The notes under the pieces were generated by a model. The model saw only the letters and a program-made list of their open reading frames with translations, was not told the origin of the DNA and made no database searches. The translations under genes were made by a program, and so were the position numbers. A stretch of DNA of 64,000 bases from Rapana venosa (taxonomy: Eukaryota > Mollusca > Gastropoda > Neogastropoda > Muricidae), in contig CM054165.1 of the NCBI GenBank assembly GCA_028751875.1, positions 29,547,516 through 29,611,515 on the forward strand, given 5' to 3'. Numbering within the stretch: the stretch's first letter is position 1; every line of letters starts with the position of its first letter. Shown piece after piece: positions 11,005 through 21,880 of this stretch.

Positions 11005-11275
11005 AGGAACTCTCTTCTATCCTTCTCTTTGTTTCTGCCTTGTCCCCTCTCTTCCTTCACCTCCTCCTTCTTGCTTACTTTCTGCCTTCTTGGTCCATTC
11101 CCCTGCCTTTTTAACTCCCCCAGAAAGACTTGAAAGATAATGATTCTCTCCCACGCCAAAGTCGAATGAGCTAGGTCTGACTTGTCAGGCGCAATAATGG
11201 CAGCGCAATACATTGTCACTCCTATGACTGACGATACTAGCTGCTGTCTGAGCGTTCAAAGAAGTTCAGACAGCA
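11005..11275 (+). mobile_element. HP retroposon, long form
   Basis: The first half is pyrimidine-rich ('cttctctttgtttctgcctt', 'ccagaaagacttgaaagata', 'ttctctcccacgcc'). The HP core follows: 'aagtcgaatgagct', the hairpin GTCTGACTTGTCAGGC, then 'gctgctgtctgagcgttc'. The same order, in reverse, is at 58480-58830 and 62118-62730. Confidence 0.65.
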
Positions 11276-12529
11276 CACAGCATCATCATCTCGCTCGGGA
11301 GGGGTGGGGGGCAGGGAGAAAAAGGGAGGGGGTAATTGGGGTGTGGGAGGAAGAGGAGAAAAAGGGAGTGTGTGTGTGTGTGGGGGGGTGGGGGGAAGGA
11401 GTTTGGAACACATTTCACCGCAGCCCCTCTGTGGGAAGCCTACTACGTTTGTGCTGCTGCCTTTAATATCAAACAGCGCTACAGCATTCCTGGTCTAGGT
11501 CTGTTCCTGACACTGCGGAGGTTTAGCTGCTGTGGCTGACCTGGATGGCGGCCATTGGACTGAAGAGCCTAGCTACGGTCACGTAACCTGAGATTCCACT
11601 TTCTGCTTTGTTCCTGACCAGGCAACTCTTCGCTCGCTTCTTCTTCTTCTTCATCGACGAATTTAACTCGACAAAACCAAGACTAGTTAGCAAGACTAGT
11701 TTCAGCCTTATAACCCTATCCCCTCCTCCAAATGACATCTCATTAAAAATTTGATAATTTTCTGAGGCAAAATGTGAATTCCCATCCTGATGAAATGACT
11801 GGACTTTTCCCCCTAGTTCTTGGACATTGTTTCGGGCACCGTTTTTCAATTTTTCGGATTTTCTGTTGATCAGCTGTACCTGGGTGGAGCCCATCCTTCT
11901 CCAGGTAGCAGTGTGCATGCTGGGTATGTCCGTGTCACTCACGCCACCGGCTGTGACTGGCCTACTTTTCTATCAGAGAGGGACAAGCTTTAAAAGTATG
12001 GATGTGCCCGAGACGTTAGTTCCCACCCTGACGGAAAATAGCCGCTGTTGCTGACAGTCAAGGCTTTCTTTCTTCTCACAAATGTGAACTTTTTCCTGTC
12101 CAATTTTTTTCTCCTCTCTCTCCTTAATCTGTGCAACAATTTGATCCAGTTTTCACCTCTTCCCCCCCCCCCCCCTCCCCCCCCCCCATCTATCTCCAGG
12201 CCTCCTGACCCACAAACAAAAATCTTTAGTTATGTCCTCCTTTTTAAAAAATTTTTTTTTAATTGTTCTCTGCAGCAGCAGTCCAGCAAGAGACCAGCTC
12301 TCTTTCGCCCGTCATCAGCAGTCTGTACAAGACAAGCCGTTGGTCGTGGTGTCTTCAGAAAACACAACACAACCAACAGTTTCAACCAGTAATGTCAGCC
12401 ACGGTTATCAGAAGAGAAAAAAAACAAACCCACACAACCCCCACCCCCCCAAAAAACAAACAAACCTACCAAGAACACGAACAAACCAATACATAAACCA
12501 ACCTGGGCAAGAATGTAGTGAGCAGCACA

Positions 12530-12560
<31 letters not shown>

Positions 12561-13100
12561 GGGTTGTACAGGAGGAGCAAATCAGCATGGATGGTTGAGA
12601 AAAGAACAGAAAAAAAACACCCAAAGACCAACAAAAAACAAAAAAATTAAAAAATACAAGCTCAGACAGCCCCTGACACCATGAGCAAAGACTGCCCAGA
12701 GGTTGAACACACACACACGCGCGCGGCACACACACACACACACGCATATCTGAATAAAAACCAAACCACCCCTGTGAGCACCGACATTGTCACACAAGTT
12801 CCAAACCTACACAGCACGTCTTCCATTACAAACCAGATAAGCGTCAGTCACATCACCCCTCAAAAAAACAAAAACAAAAAAAAAAACAATAAAAAAACCC
12901 CGGAGTACACTGGGAAGTAAGGGATGGGGGGATGGATGTACAGGAATGGGAATGTCTTTTTTCCTACATACACACATACACATACTACACACACACACCT
13001 GAAACATTTATCATTTTCATTTAACATATTTAATTTATTATTATATTATTATACATATTTAACATATTTCATATTCAACATTTTCATTCACACGGTAACA
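11276..13100. other. no gene; C, CA and SINE scraps
   Basis: Contains G-rich sequence at 11300-11400, a SINE-3 fragment ('agtgtgcatgctgggtatgt') at about 11905-11960, C runs at 12165-12187, and (CA)n at 12527-12552 and around 12707-12745. ORFs of about 70-140 codons here have no recognisable motif. Confidence 0.45.
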
Positions 13101-13111
13101 TTTATCATTAC

Positions 13112-15034
13112 ATCAAGAGCTTTCTTAGCAATAGATCTATTCAAGTAAAGGTAGGAAATAACTATTCAGATCCTAGAAATCTTGATATGGGCTTACCGAA
13201 AGGCTCCGTTATAGCACCAGTTCTATTTAATATCCTGTTACATGATCTTCCCAAACATTTGTCTCAGAACGTTGTCCTAGTTCAATATGCAGATGACATA
13301 TGCATGTGGATGAATGTTACCATGAAACAAAACACATTGAAGAGGTCTTTAAATCATATTAAAAAACTGTACCAAAAAGACCTTGATAATTTAAATAAGT
13401 ACATAACTGAAAATGGCCTAAAATTATCCACAGAAAAAACGCATATGATGCTTTTTAACAACGGTAGTAATCCAGACAGCTTACCTGTGTTTAAAATTGA
13501 AAATGAGATAATAGAATATAAACACTTAGTAAAGTTTTTAGGTGTTCTTCTTTCCTCAAAGTTAACTTGGAATGCCCACATTGAATATGTCTTAACTAAA
13601 GGAAGAAAATGTTTAAATCTGCTTAAAATTGTACGAAAGCAGTATTGGGGACAAGACATGGCAATTCTGAAACATCTTTCTACCTCTCTAATTAGATCTA
13701 AATTATCCTTTGGACAAGAAGTTTATTTTAGTGCACCTAAATACTTATTAAAGAAGCTTCAAAGTGTAGATTGTAAGGCATACAGACTTGCTCTAGGTGT
13801 GCCATTTCATACCTCGGCACTTGATACATATAAAGAAACTGGAATGTTACCACTTGATGAGTACCGACAACTTGTATGTGCCAAATATATTCTGAGAAGC
13901 TCAACACCTGATAACTTTGCTTCAGAAGAAATAAAAATGAGGTCTGAAACAGATTTTCCCAAAAGAGCCCGACACATAAACTCTTTAATGACAATAAGTA
14001 CATACACATCAGATCTTTACGAGCGTTCTGAAATTTTCAAATCTGATGTAGACTCACAAAGAGCAGTTTCAGTCTGTCCTGTTTGGGAAATGAAGCAAGC
14101 ACACTTTCATGTAGATTATATCAACATGAAAAAGAATGAGAATCCAAATATCATGGCAGTTAATGTTCATTCACATATAGAACATAATTACTCTCATTGT
14201 CTTAAAATTTATACAGATGGCTCACTTTTAGACAATCATCAAGCAGGTTCAGCATTCGTCATACCAGCACTAAAAATAGAAAAGTCGTATTATGTTGGTA
14301 AAAATCGATCTGTTTTTACAGCTGAACTTATTTCTATTCTAATGGCTTTGAATTTCATTTTAGATCATCCATACTGCTTCTTTCACATATTACTTTGTGT
14401 GGATTCAAAATCAGTTTTATATGCCTTAAAGTCTATAACTTATAAGCAATCTACTAAACTTATACTAAATATCAAATACTTCATAAATCTTCTGCGTTTA
14501 AGAGGAATTCATGTTTCCTTTTGCTGGATTCCTTCACATATAGGATTATTTTCAAATGAGTGGGCTGATCGGGCTGCAAAGAAAGGTGCACGTAATATAA
14601 AGGGGTCTATAGTACTGCATGTCCCTCTATCTATTGCAGAGGGTTATCAGTTGTTAGAAAAAGCTTCCATAAACAAATTCATAGAAAAGCATCGGCAAAT
14701 CAAGCAGCTTTCACATTCAACTCAGAGTGGGAAGAGCGTAATTGAATACATTGATCACTTACAGATTCATTACAATGCTGTCAAAGAAAGACAACTCAAG
14801 GCATTATTTTTCAGGATAAGATTAAATGCATTCACAACAAAATTCAGCAAGGATGTTAAATGCTTATGTGGTGAATATATTTCAAATACCCATATCATAC
14901 TTGAATGTGAGAATTTAAAAACTTATCTCCCTGCCTTTTCTGAGAATACCATTGACGAAGTTTTGAACAATGTAAAGCTAACGTTTGACATTGCCAAAGG
15001 TTTATTGTTAAGTCCTATAGGGCATTTATTGTAG
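13112..15034 (+). CDS. 5'-truncated LINE ORF2: reverse transcriptase C-half plus RNase H
   Basis: This is part of a non-LTR retrotransposon polyprotein. The frame is open from about 13064. RT homology begins near SFLSNRSIQVKVG (13118 on), well before the first ATG at 13187, so the ATG is not a true start. Numbered from 13187: RT motif GLPKGSVIAPVLF at 2-14; catalytic YADD at 34-37; thumb to about 240; RNase H with YTDGS (D344), TAEL (E380), VDSKS (D406), PSHIG (H451) and EWADRAA (D461); and a C-terminal CLCG..H....C zinc-knuckle-like motif near 560. All RNase H catalytic residues are present. RT followed by RNase H fits the I/Jockey-type group; the exact clade is uncertain. The N-terminal RT half and the endonuclease are missing. 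Codons are strongly A/T-biased. Lack of frameshifts suggests recent insertion or selection on the source copy. Confidence 0.9.
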   Translation: MKSFLSNRSIQVKVGNNYSDPRNLDMGLPKGSVIAPVLFNILLHDLPKHLSQNVVLVQYADDICMWMNVTMKQNTLKRSLNHIKKLYQKDLDNLNKYITENGLKLSTEKTHMMLFNNGSNPDSLPVFKIENEIIEYKHLVKFLGVLLSSKLTWNAHIEYVLTKGRKCLNLLKIVRKQYWGQDMAILKHLSTSLIRSKLSFGQEVYFSAPKYLLKKLQSVDCKAYRLALGVPFHTSALDTYKETGMLPLDEYRQLVCAKYILRSSTPDNFASEEIKMRSETDFPKRARHINSLMTISTYTSDLYERSEIFKSDVDSQRAVSVCPVWEMKQAHFHVDYINMKKNENPNIMAVNVHSHIEHNYSHCLKIYTDGSLLDNHQAGSAFVIPALKIEKSYYVGKNRSVFTAELISILMALNFILDHPYCFFHILLCVDSKSVLYALKSITYKQSTKLILNIKYFINLLRLRGIHVSFCWIPSHIGLFSNEWADRAAKKGARNIKGSIVLHVPLSIAEGYQLLEKASINKFIEKHRQIKQLSHSTQSGKSVIEYIDHLQIHYNAVKERQLKALFFRIRLNAFTTKFSKDVKCLCGEYISNTHIILECENLKTYLPAFSENTIDEVLNNVKLTFDIAKGLLLSPIGHLL

Positions 15035-15885
15035 TTGTAGTTCTCTTCGAATTTCATTTTTTAAATGTTCTTGATCTGTTTATGTTAAGAATACAATTTG
15101 TGTATTTCCCTTGCTATTACTCTTTATTACACACATAGACACAGACACACACAGACACACACACACTTATACACACCCATGTACCACCACACAGAGTAGA
15201 TCTATTTTTTCTCTCTCTCTCTCTCTCTCTTCTCTCTCTTCTCATTCAGTCTCCTATTTTAGGGCCGTCTGGTATCACTTAATGTGGAAAGAGTTAAAAT
15301 TGAAGACTTACTTACACACACAACCTATACTCACACATACACCTACACACACACACACCCACACCTACACTCACACACCTACACTCACACACACTCCAAT
15401 CACACACACACACTCACAAAGTTCATTATCTCTGTGTGTTTTACTTCCACAGAAATGGGACTGGCACACTAACCACACCCGCGACTCTTTTCCTTCCGAC
15501 GTACAGAACACTTACCAAAATCCGGCCCTTTTTTTTCTTTTTTCCTTCTTCTTCTTTTTTTTTAGGTTTTTTTTTTATTTTTTTTTTTTAGGTCAGGAGC
15601 TCCCAAATGCTCCTGCACACCTTTCTCTTCTTTTCTTTTTCTTCCGACACAAACACAAGTCTCTCTTTTTTTTTTCTTTTCTTCTTTCTCTCTCTCTCTC
15701 TCAACCTTTCGGTTTAAAAATCCAGCAAGCCCGTCCATCCCTGATCACATCTGTAAGCAGAAAGGCCTAAATGTTTTCAGAGGGGAGGGGGGGGTGTGAT
15801 TACTACTACTTGTTGTTGTTTTCAAGGGGGGAGGAAGGAGGGTTTGAGTTGTTTTGTTTGTTTCTGGTATCTCGTGGCCACCACT
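15035..15885. repeat. LINE 3' end, CA/CT microsatellites, likely 3' UTR of the host gene
   Basis: 15035-15110 is the short 3' tail of the LINE. 15125-15460 carries (CA)n and (CT)n, and 15530-15710 is T- and CT-rich. For the minus-strand RNF13-like gene this is the region after its stop. AATAAA in minus sense occurs at about 15574 and 15122, either of which could be the poly(A) signal; I cannot choose. Confidence 0.45.
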
Positions 15886-16224
15886 TCACACCACCTGGTT
15901 GTTCTTGCGCTGCTGCTGCTGCTGCTGCTTCTGCTTCTTCTTCTTCTTTCCGCCTCGCCCAGATCCAGAGACAGACCCGGAGCTGGAGCCAGAGCCCTGG
16001 GTGTTGTCTTCCTCGCTGGAGGCGCTGGCCACGAAGGCTCCGTTGATGGAGCCCTCACCCCCCACAGGGGAGGGAGCGTGGTCTTCAGCGCTGTGCTGCT
16101 GCTGCTGCTGCTCCACGGAGGGGTCGGGGGTCACGGCCGCTGCCCCAGGGGCGGGGGAGGGGGGGAAGCTGTGACGGGAGGGCTCCACCTCCACCACCAC
16201 ACTGGGCCGGTCCTCGTCAAAGTC
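15886..16224 (-). CDS. RNF13: RNF13-like exon 11 (last coding exon)
   Basis: Acceptor TTTGGTCAG at 16225-16226, phase 0, TGA stop at 15886-15888. It encodes residues 419-530. It opens with acidic [15 protein letters not shown], then a Pro/Ala/Ser stretch, a QQQQQ run from CAG codons (about 16097-16111), an acidic/Ser/Gly segment, and a basic end with KKKKK and QQQQQQ (CAG repeats, about 15908-15930). No domain is recognised and it is probably disordered. Vertebrate RNF13 lacks this Q/K-rich end as far as I recall. Confidence 0.85.
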   Translation of the reverse strand, partial: DFDEDRPSVVVEVEPSRHSFPPSPAPGAAAVTPDPSVEQQQQQHSAEDHAPSPVGGEGSINGAFVASASSEEDNTQGSGSSSGSVSGSGRGGKKKKKQKQQQQQQRKNNQVV

Positions 16225-17802
16225 CTGACCAAACCAAACCAAACCAAACCGCGTCGTCCGGTCAACAACAGCGCATGCACACACAACCTGTATTTCTGCC
16301 TGGAAGGTGGCAGGATGGTTTAAGACGTTTGCCTGCCAACAAGTCAACCCGCGAGGTTCTGGGTTCGATTCCCAGCCCTCGCCCTTTCTTTCTTCCCCAG
16401 TTTGACCCCCCTCAAAAAATCGAACTGAATGTCAAAGTCCTTCGGACGAGACTATAAACCCGAGGCCCCGTGTGCGAACGCATGCAGGACATCTTGCGCA
16501 CACGTTAAATCCTGTTCCGCTTTTCAAAAAGAGTAGGCCATTGTGTGCCGGTGGGAACAGGTGACAAAATTTACAAAACCGCATACACACGGGGACTGAA
16601 TGTAAAAAAAAAAAAAAAGAAAGCACATGAGTGCTTATTTCATTATCCTCAACAACAAAAAAATCATCTGAGTGCTTTGATTTGTTGCTTTACAAGATTC
16701 AGCATTAAATAAATTCCATACATTATTATTATTATTTTACAATGACATTAAAGGCATTCATTGCAACATTTGGTAAAAACATCAGCTAGCTGCGTATGCG
16801 GGGAGAATGTCTTTCCAATACTCGCATAATATTTTTGAGGGCCCAATTGTAAAATCTTTTTTTTGGCCTACATTTTCTGAGCAGTCTCTGGAAAATGTAT
16901 TTACGATTTCAAATTTAGCCTGTGTCATTGTTAAAAGTTTATTGCACAGTCTACTAAAACATTTGTTCTAGTTACTTTATTGTTGTTTCACGTTTAAACA
17001 CATTGCTGAATGTAAATTTTATTCACGTTTAAGGTTTATTTTTTAATGGATGAAAAAAAATACACACACACGCTAACTTTCTCAGTCTTTTCTCCATCCC
17101 TTCCCCTCCCTACTTTCCCCACATCCCTCATCAAATATCATGGAGAGCCAACAGACGTTAAATTGAAGACAACAAGTCAAGTCAAATTCTGTCTCCCACC
17201 CTAAAAAAAACAACAAAGCCCTTTCCTGTTTTGGGTAGATGTATATATGTATATGCATGTATGTATGTATGTATGTATACACAAAACCATCATCAGCAAT
17301 CGTGATTCTGAACCAACTAACCATAACCACTATAGCGACATCATGCATGCGTGCACACACACACACAACAACAAAGGACGAAATATTCATCTGCAAAACA
17401 TAAACAGTTTCAACAAATCAAAATCCATGTTGCTACTTAGCACAGCTATTTAATATATGCTGGTTCTTGCCAGGTTCCAGAGCACATTTTTGAATTTGCT
17501 GATCATTACATCATCCGGAATTATGCTTGCTGTTTTGGTTTGTTGTTGCTGTTGTTGTTGCTATTTTGTTTTTTAGTACCATGAAAAGGCAGACATTTCA
17601 TAACTAAGACCATTTATAAGGCACTGGAAACACTAGCGTGAAGCTTTTTTTTTTTAATCAATTATTTTTCTCATTGGCTAGAAGCTAAGTTCTCTCCTCT
17701 CTGGATTAACTGAAATCCGTGTCAGCAGCAGCCATCTTTACTGCAAGGCCGAGTCACAAAAGCAGACTGGTGCCCTCCAGAAAAAAAGAAGAACATCACT
17801 CT

Positions 17803-17838
<36 letters not shown>

Positions 17839-20011
17839 ACATGCATCCATGTGTGAGTGAGTGTGTGCGAGAGGCAGAGAGAGAGGCAAAGACAGGCAGA
17901 GAGAGAAAGGCAGACAAGTGGACATTCTACACTGTACAGCCGGACAGACAGCAAGTCCAGCAGTCATCTTGCTATGCCGCAGCCTGAAATCACCTCCAAT
18001 CGTCCACAGCCCTGCACTTCAAAACAATGTACCTTCTTCTTCCTTCGTTGTCATGTTTCTCCCAGGGGAGGTTTGACATTGATGAGCCTTCTCCATCTCT
18101 CTCTGTTTTGAGCTTCTCCTTATTTATGCCCCTTTCTCTAACATCATCTGCAATACAGGCAGCCCAGGTTTTGCTAGGTCTTCCCTTTGGTCTCTTTCCA
18201 TCCACTACGAAGTTCATTTCTCTTTTTATGATGTGGTGGTCTGCTTTCCGTTGAACGTGCCCAAACCAGCGCAGTCTATTGCTACTAGCTACAGACTTCA
18301 GATCATCAAATTTGCACATTCTCCATAGTTGTTCATTCGTGATCCTGTCTTCCCATTTGATCTTTGTCATGTAGCGTAGCATTCGGTTTACACAGTTCTT
18401 CAACAAACGTTTGACGGTTTTTGTGAAAATCCACGTCTCCAAACCATACAGGAGAACAGGTCTGATGCAGGCCTTATATATCAGACAGCGTCTCTCCAGT
18501 GGGATTTTCTGATTTCCAAGCAGACTTGCCAATTCTTTCCATTTACTTCAAAACAATGTACCCTGCTTCCTAAATTTTACACCACTGGCGGCATTAAAAT
18601 GTGACAAGTGGAATGGCATGAAAGGACACCAAACAGAACACAATATGCAGACTTGTGCTGTATTGTACTGTACCGTATTGTACTGTATACCACTTTTAAG
18701 TCACAGCAGATTTCTGGGGCTGCTCTCTCTCCCCAGGGACAGCATGTCACCACAAGAGCAGCGCCACCCCCTTTTAAAAAATATTTTAAAATGTTCTTTT
18801 CCTATCTGCAGACGTGTATTTGTTTCCTAGTGGAGTGGCTTTTTTTCTTTTTAAACAAAATTTTGCCAGGCACATCTTTCTGTTGTTGTGAGTTCTTTGA
18901 TGATAATAATAATAATAATATATGGAATTTATATAGCGCTGAATCTTGTAAAACAAACAAATCGAAGCGTTAACTGTGTGTTAAACAAGGGACCTTGGTT
19001 TATTGCCTCATCCAAAAGAATATCACCCACACCACCACTCACAGTCTAGTGGACAGGGGAAAGGGGGGAAGGGGGGGAGGGGTGGGCAGTAATGCCGGGC
19101 ACAAGCGGGGATTGACCCGCACAACGCACTTCAAACCCGGACTTTTTGCTTTCCAGGCAGGTGCATTACCTCAAGACTACCGCACAGCTCTCAGTTTCCA
19201 CCACTTTGAGCTGCTCTCAGCTCTATTTGTTCCATGGGGACGGGATAGCCCAGTGGTTAGAACATTGTGCTCGCAATCTGACGACCTGGGTTTGATTCCC
19301 TTTCAAGGGGGATATTTTCCCCTGGAGTTAACATCAGTGCCGACTCCACTCTCCCCAAAAGTCCTTCGGATGAGACTATAAACTGAGGCCCCGTGTGCGA
19401 ACGTACACAGAACATCTTGCGCACAGGTTAAATCCTGTTCCGCTTTTCGGAAGAGTAGGCCATTGTGTGCCGGTGGGAACAGATGACAAAATTTACAAAG
19501 CCGCATACACACGGGGACTGGATGTAAAAAAAAGCACACAAGTGCTTATTCCATTATCCTCGATATAAAAGAATAAAATTAAAAAAATTTTAAAATCCCA
19601 TCCCAGCCCAGCTGGTGCTAATTGTCGTATCAAGAACTGACCACACTTGGACGAGGTAAAAGGGGCGCATTAAATATAGCGCTCTTGACTTGAGTGATGT
19701 TGGGATTTTCACGCTGTGACCAACCAACCCACTGACCAACACTCTGCCATCCCCTTTCCACTGCTAGGAACCCATCCTCAATCACACCCTCCCCACCCCC
19801 CTTCCTGACCCCACTACTCCCGAAGCTCACTTTTCGGTCCGAGATGCCGACTCCTCCAACGGCCCCCTGCAACTCTTCTCCTTCCTCTTCCTCCTCCGTG
19901 CTGCTGGAGTCGTCTGCCCTTGCTCCCCTGGCGGAGACGGTGGTGGTGTTGACAGCCATGCGTCCCTCGTTGATCACCACCACTTCAGGCTGCACCAGGG
20001 CTGGCAGATCT

Positions 20012-20048
<37 letters not shown>

Positions 20049-21841
20049 AGCAGGTAATTATTCATCCCTCCAAAGTCGGGGTGCGACTCCCTTAACTCAC
20101 TCGGGACGGCCAATTCTCTCCCTTGCTTTTCCCCACAGACGGCCCATTTGTAATGGTTAGTAAAAAAAATCATAAAAAATATAAAACACATAGTAAGAAA
20201 ATGAAATTTTCTGAACTTATGTATAACATACTGGGTTAGTACATATATAAAAATTGAAGTTCTCACTGTAGTAAAACGCCGTCATGGAGACCTAATCTGA
20301 TCCCTTCTATTTTGCTTCTGACACATATGCAAAAATGCTGGGCGTGTCGGCTACTCTCTACAACTGCAAACAAAGAGCTCGGAACACACGGAATCACCCG
20401 ACAACGCACTGCATTCGTCGTTGGACAGGCTCACGAAGCTATGTTTAGCTGCACGAGTCACAGTATCATGCGGCCGCCAGGTGAAAAAATCTGCAAACAG
20501 CAAATCCGCTATAGCGGCGAGTTGTCCGAAACCGTGGCTTTACACCGATCCGCTATAGTGGACAGCCGTCCTCTGAGAGTTAATGGTGGGTAAAGGTAAA
20601 AGGTAAAGGTGTCCCATAACCTATACTAAGGTCGTAGGGGAGCAAGGCATCAGAGACCTCACTTCTCTAGGGCCAGCATATTGAGGGCGGAGGCGCCCAT
20701 CTCCTCTCCCTCGCTGCTTTACCTTCCCTGACCCTAAAGAGGGCAGGTACCCATTTACAGCTGGGTGAACTGGGGGAACTGTACCGAAGCCAAGGCGCGA
20801 AAACGGTCACCCATCCAATTGGTAACCACACTCGACGCTGCTTAACTTGGTTGGGGGAAAGCGAGTGCTCCGACCACTGAGCTATCCCGTCCCCTTTGGT
20901 GGGTGAACACGGTTGCAAATGCAGAATCTCACTATTGGGAAAACCTCACAGCTCTAGCCAAGGAACAAAAAAACCCACAAAAAAAACCCAACCAAAAAAA
21001 CAACACCCCCCCCAACCCCCAGATAAATGAATAAAATTGTTGTTCCAACTATAATGGGGGATTTCAGAAGGTGGCGTCTTTCATCATAACAATACTGGGT
21101 CCAAACAGACCCCTGAGAAGGTGGTATTTTTCATACTGGGTCCAAACAGACCCCTGAGAAGGCAGTGTCTTTCATACTGGATCAAAACAGACCCCTAAGA
21201 AGGTGGTGTCTTTCATACTGGATCAAAACAGACCCCTAAGAAGGCGGTGTCTTTCATACTGGATCAAAACAGACCCCTAAGAAGGCGGTGTCTTTCATAC
21301 TGGATCAAAACAGACCCCCGAGAAGGTGGTGTCTTTCATACTGGATCAAAACAGACCCCTAAGAAGAAAGAAGGCAGTGTCTTTCATATTGGATCAAAAC
21401 AGACCCCTAAGAAGAAAGGTGGCAGGATGGTTAGGACCTTCACCTGCCTAACAAACCAACCGTGAGGTTCTGGGTTCAATCCCCAGCCTTGCCCTTTCTT
21501 CCCAGTTTGACCAACAACAACAACAAAAACATCAAAGTGAACGTCCAAATCCTTTGGATGAGACTATATCAAACTGAGGCCCCATGTGCGAATGCACGCA
21601 GAACATCTTGCGCACACACACACACATGAGAAACCTGTTTTGCCTTCAGAAAGAGTAGACCATTTCTGGCGACACAAACCACCACCACCAATCTACTATC
21701 CACACAAACACACACACGAACACACACACACACACACAACCCCACACACACCCAAACCAACATTAGAACCCTGTTTTGCCTTCAGGAAGAGTAGAGAAGA
21801 CCATTTCTGGCAACACAAACCACCACCAACAATCTACTATC

Positions 21842-21880
<39 letters not shown>

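Noticed and set aside
11523..11942. 139-codon ORF on the minus strand
   Set aside because: No motif, overlaps a SINE-3 fragment, no splice context.
15796..16323. 175-codon plus-strand ORF
   Set aside because: Shadow of exon 11 of the RNF13-like gene; poly-Leu comes from reverse CAG repeats.
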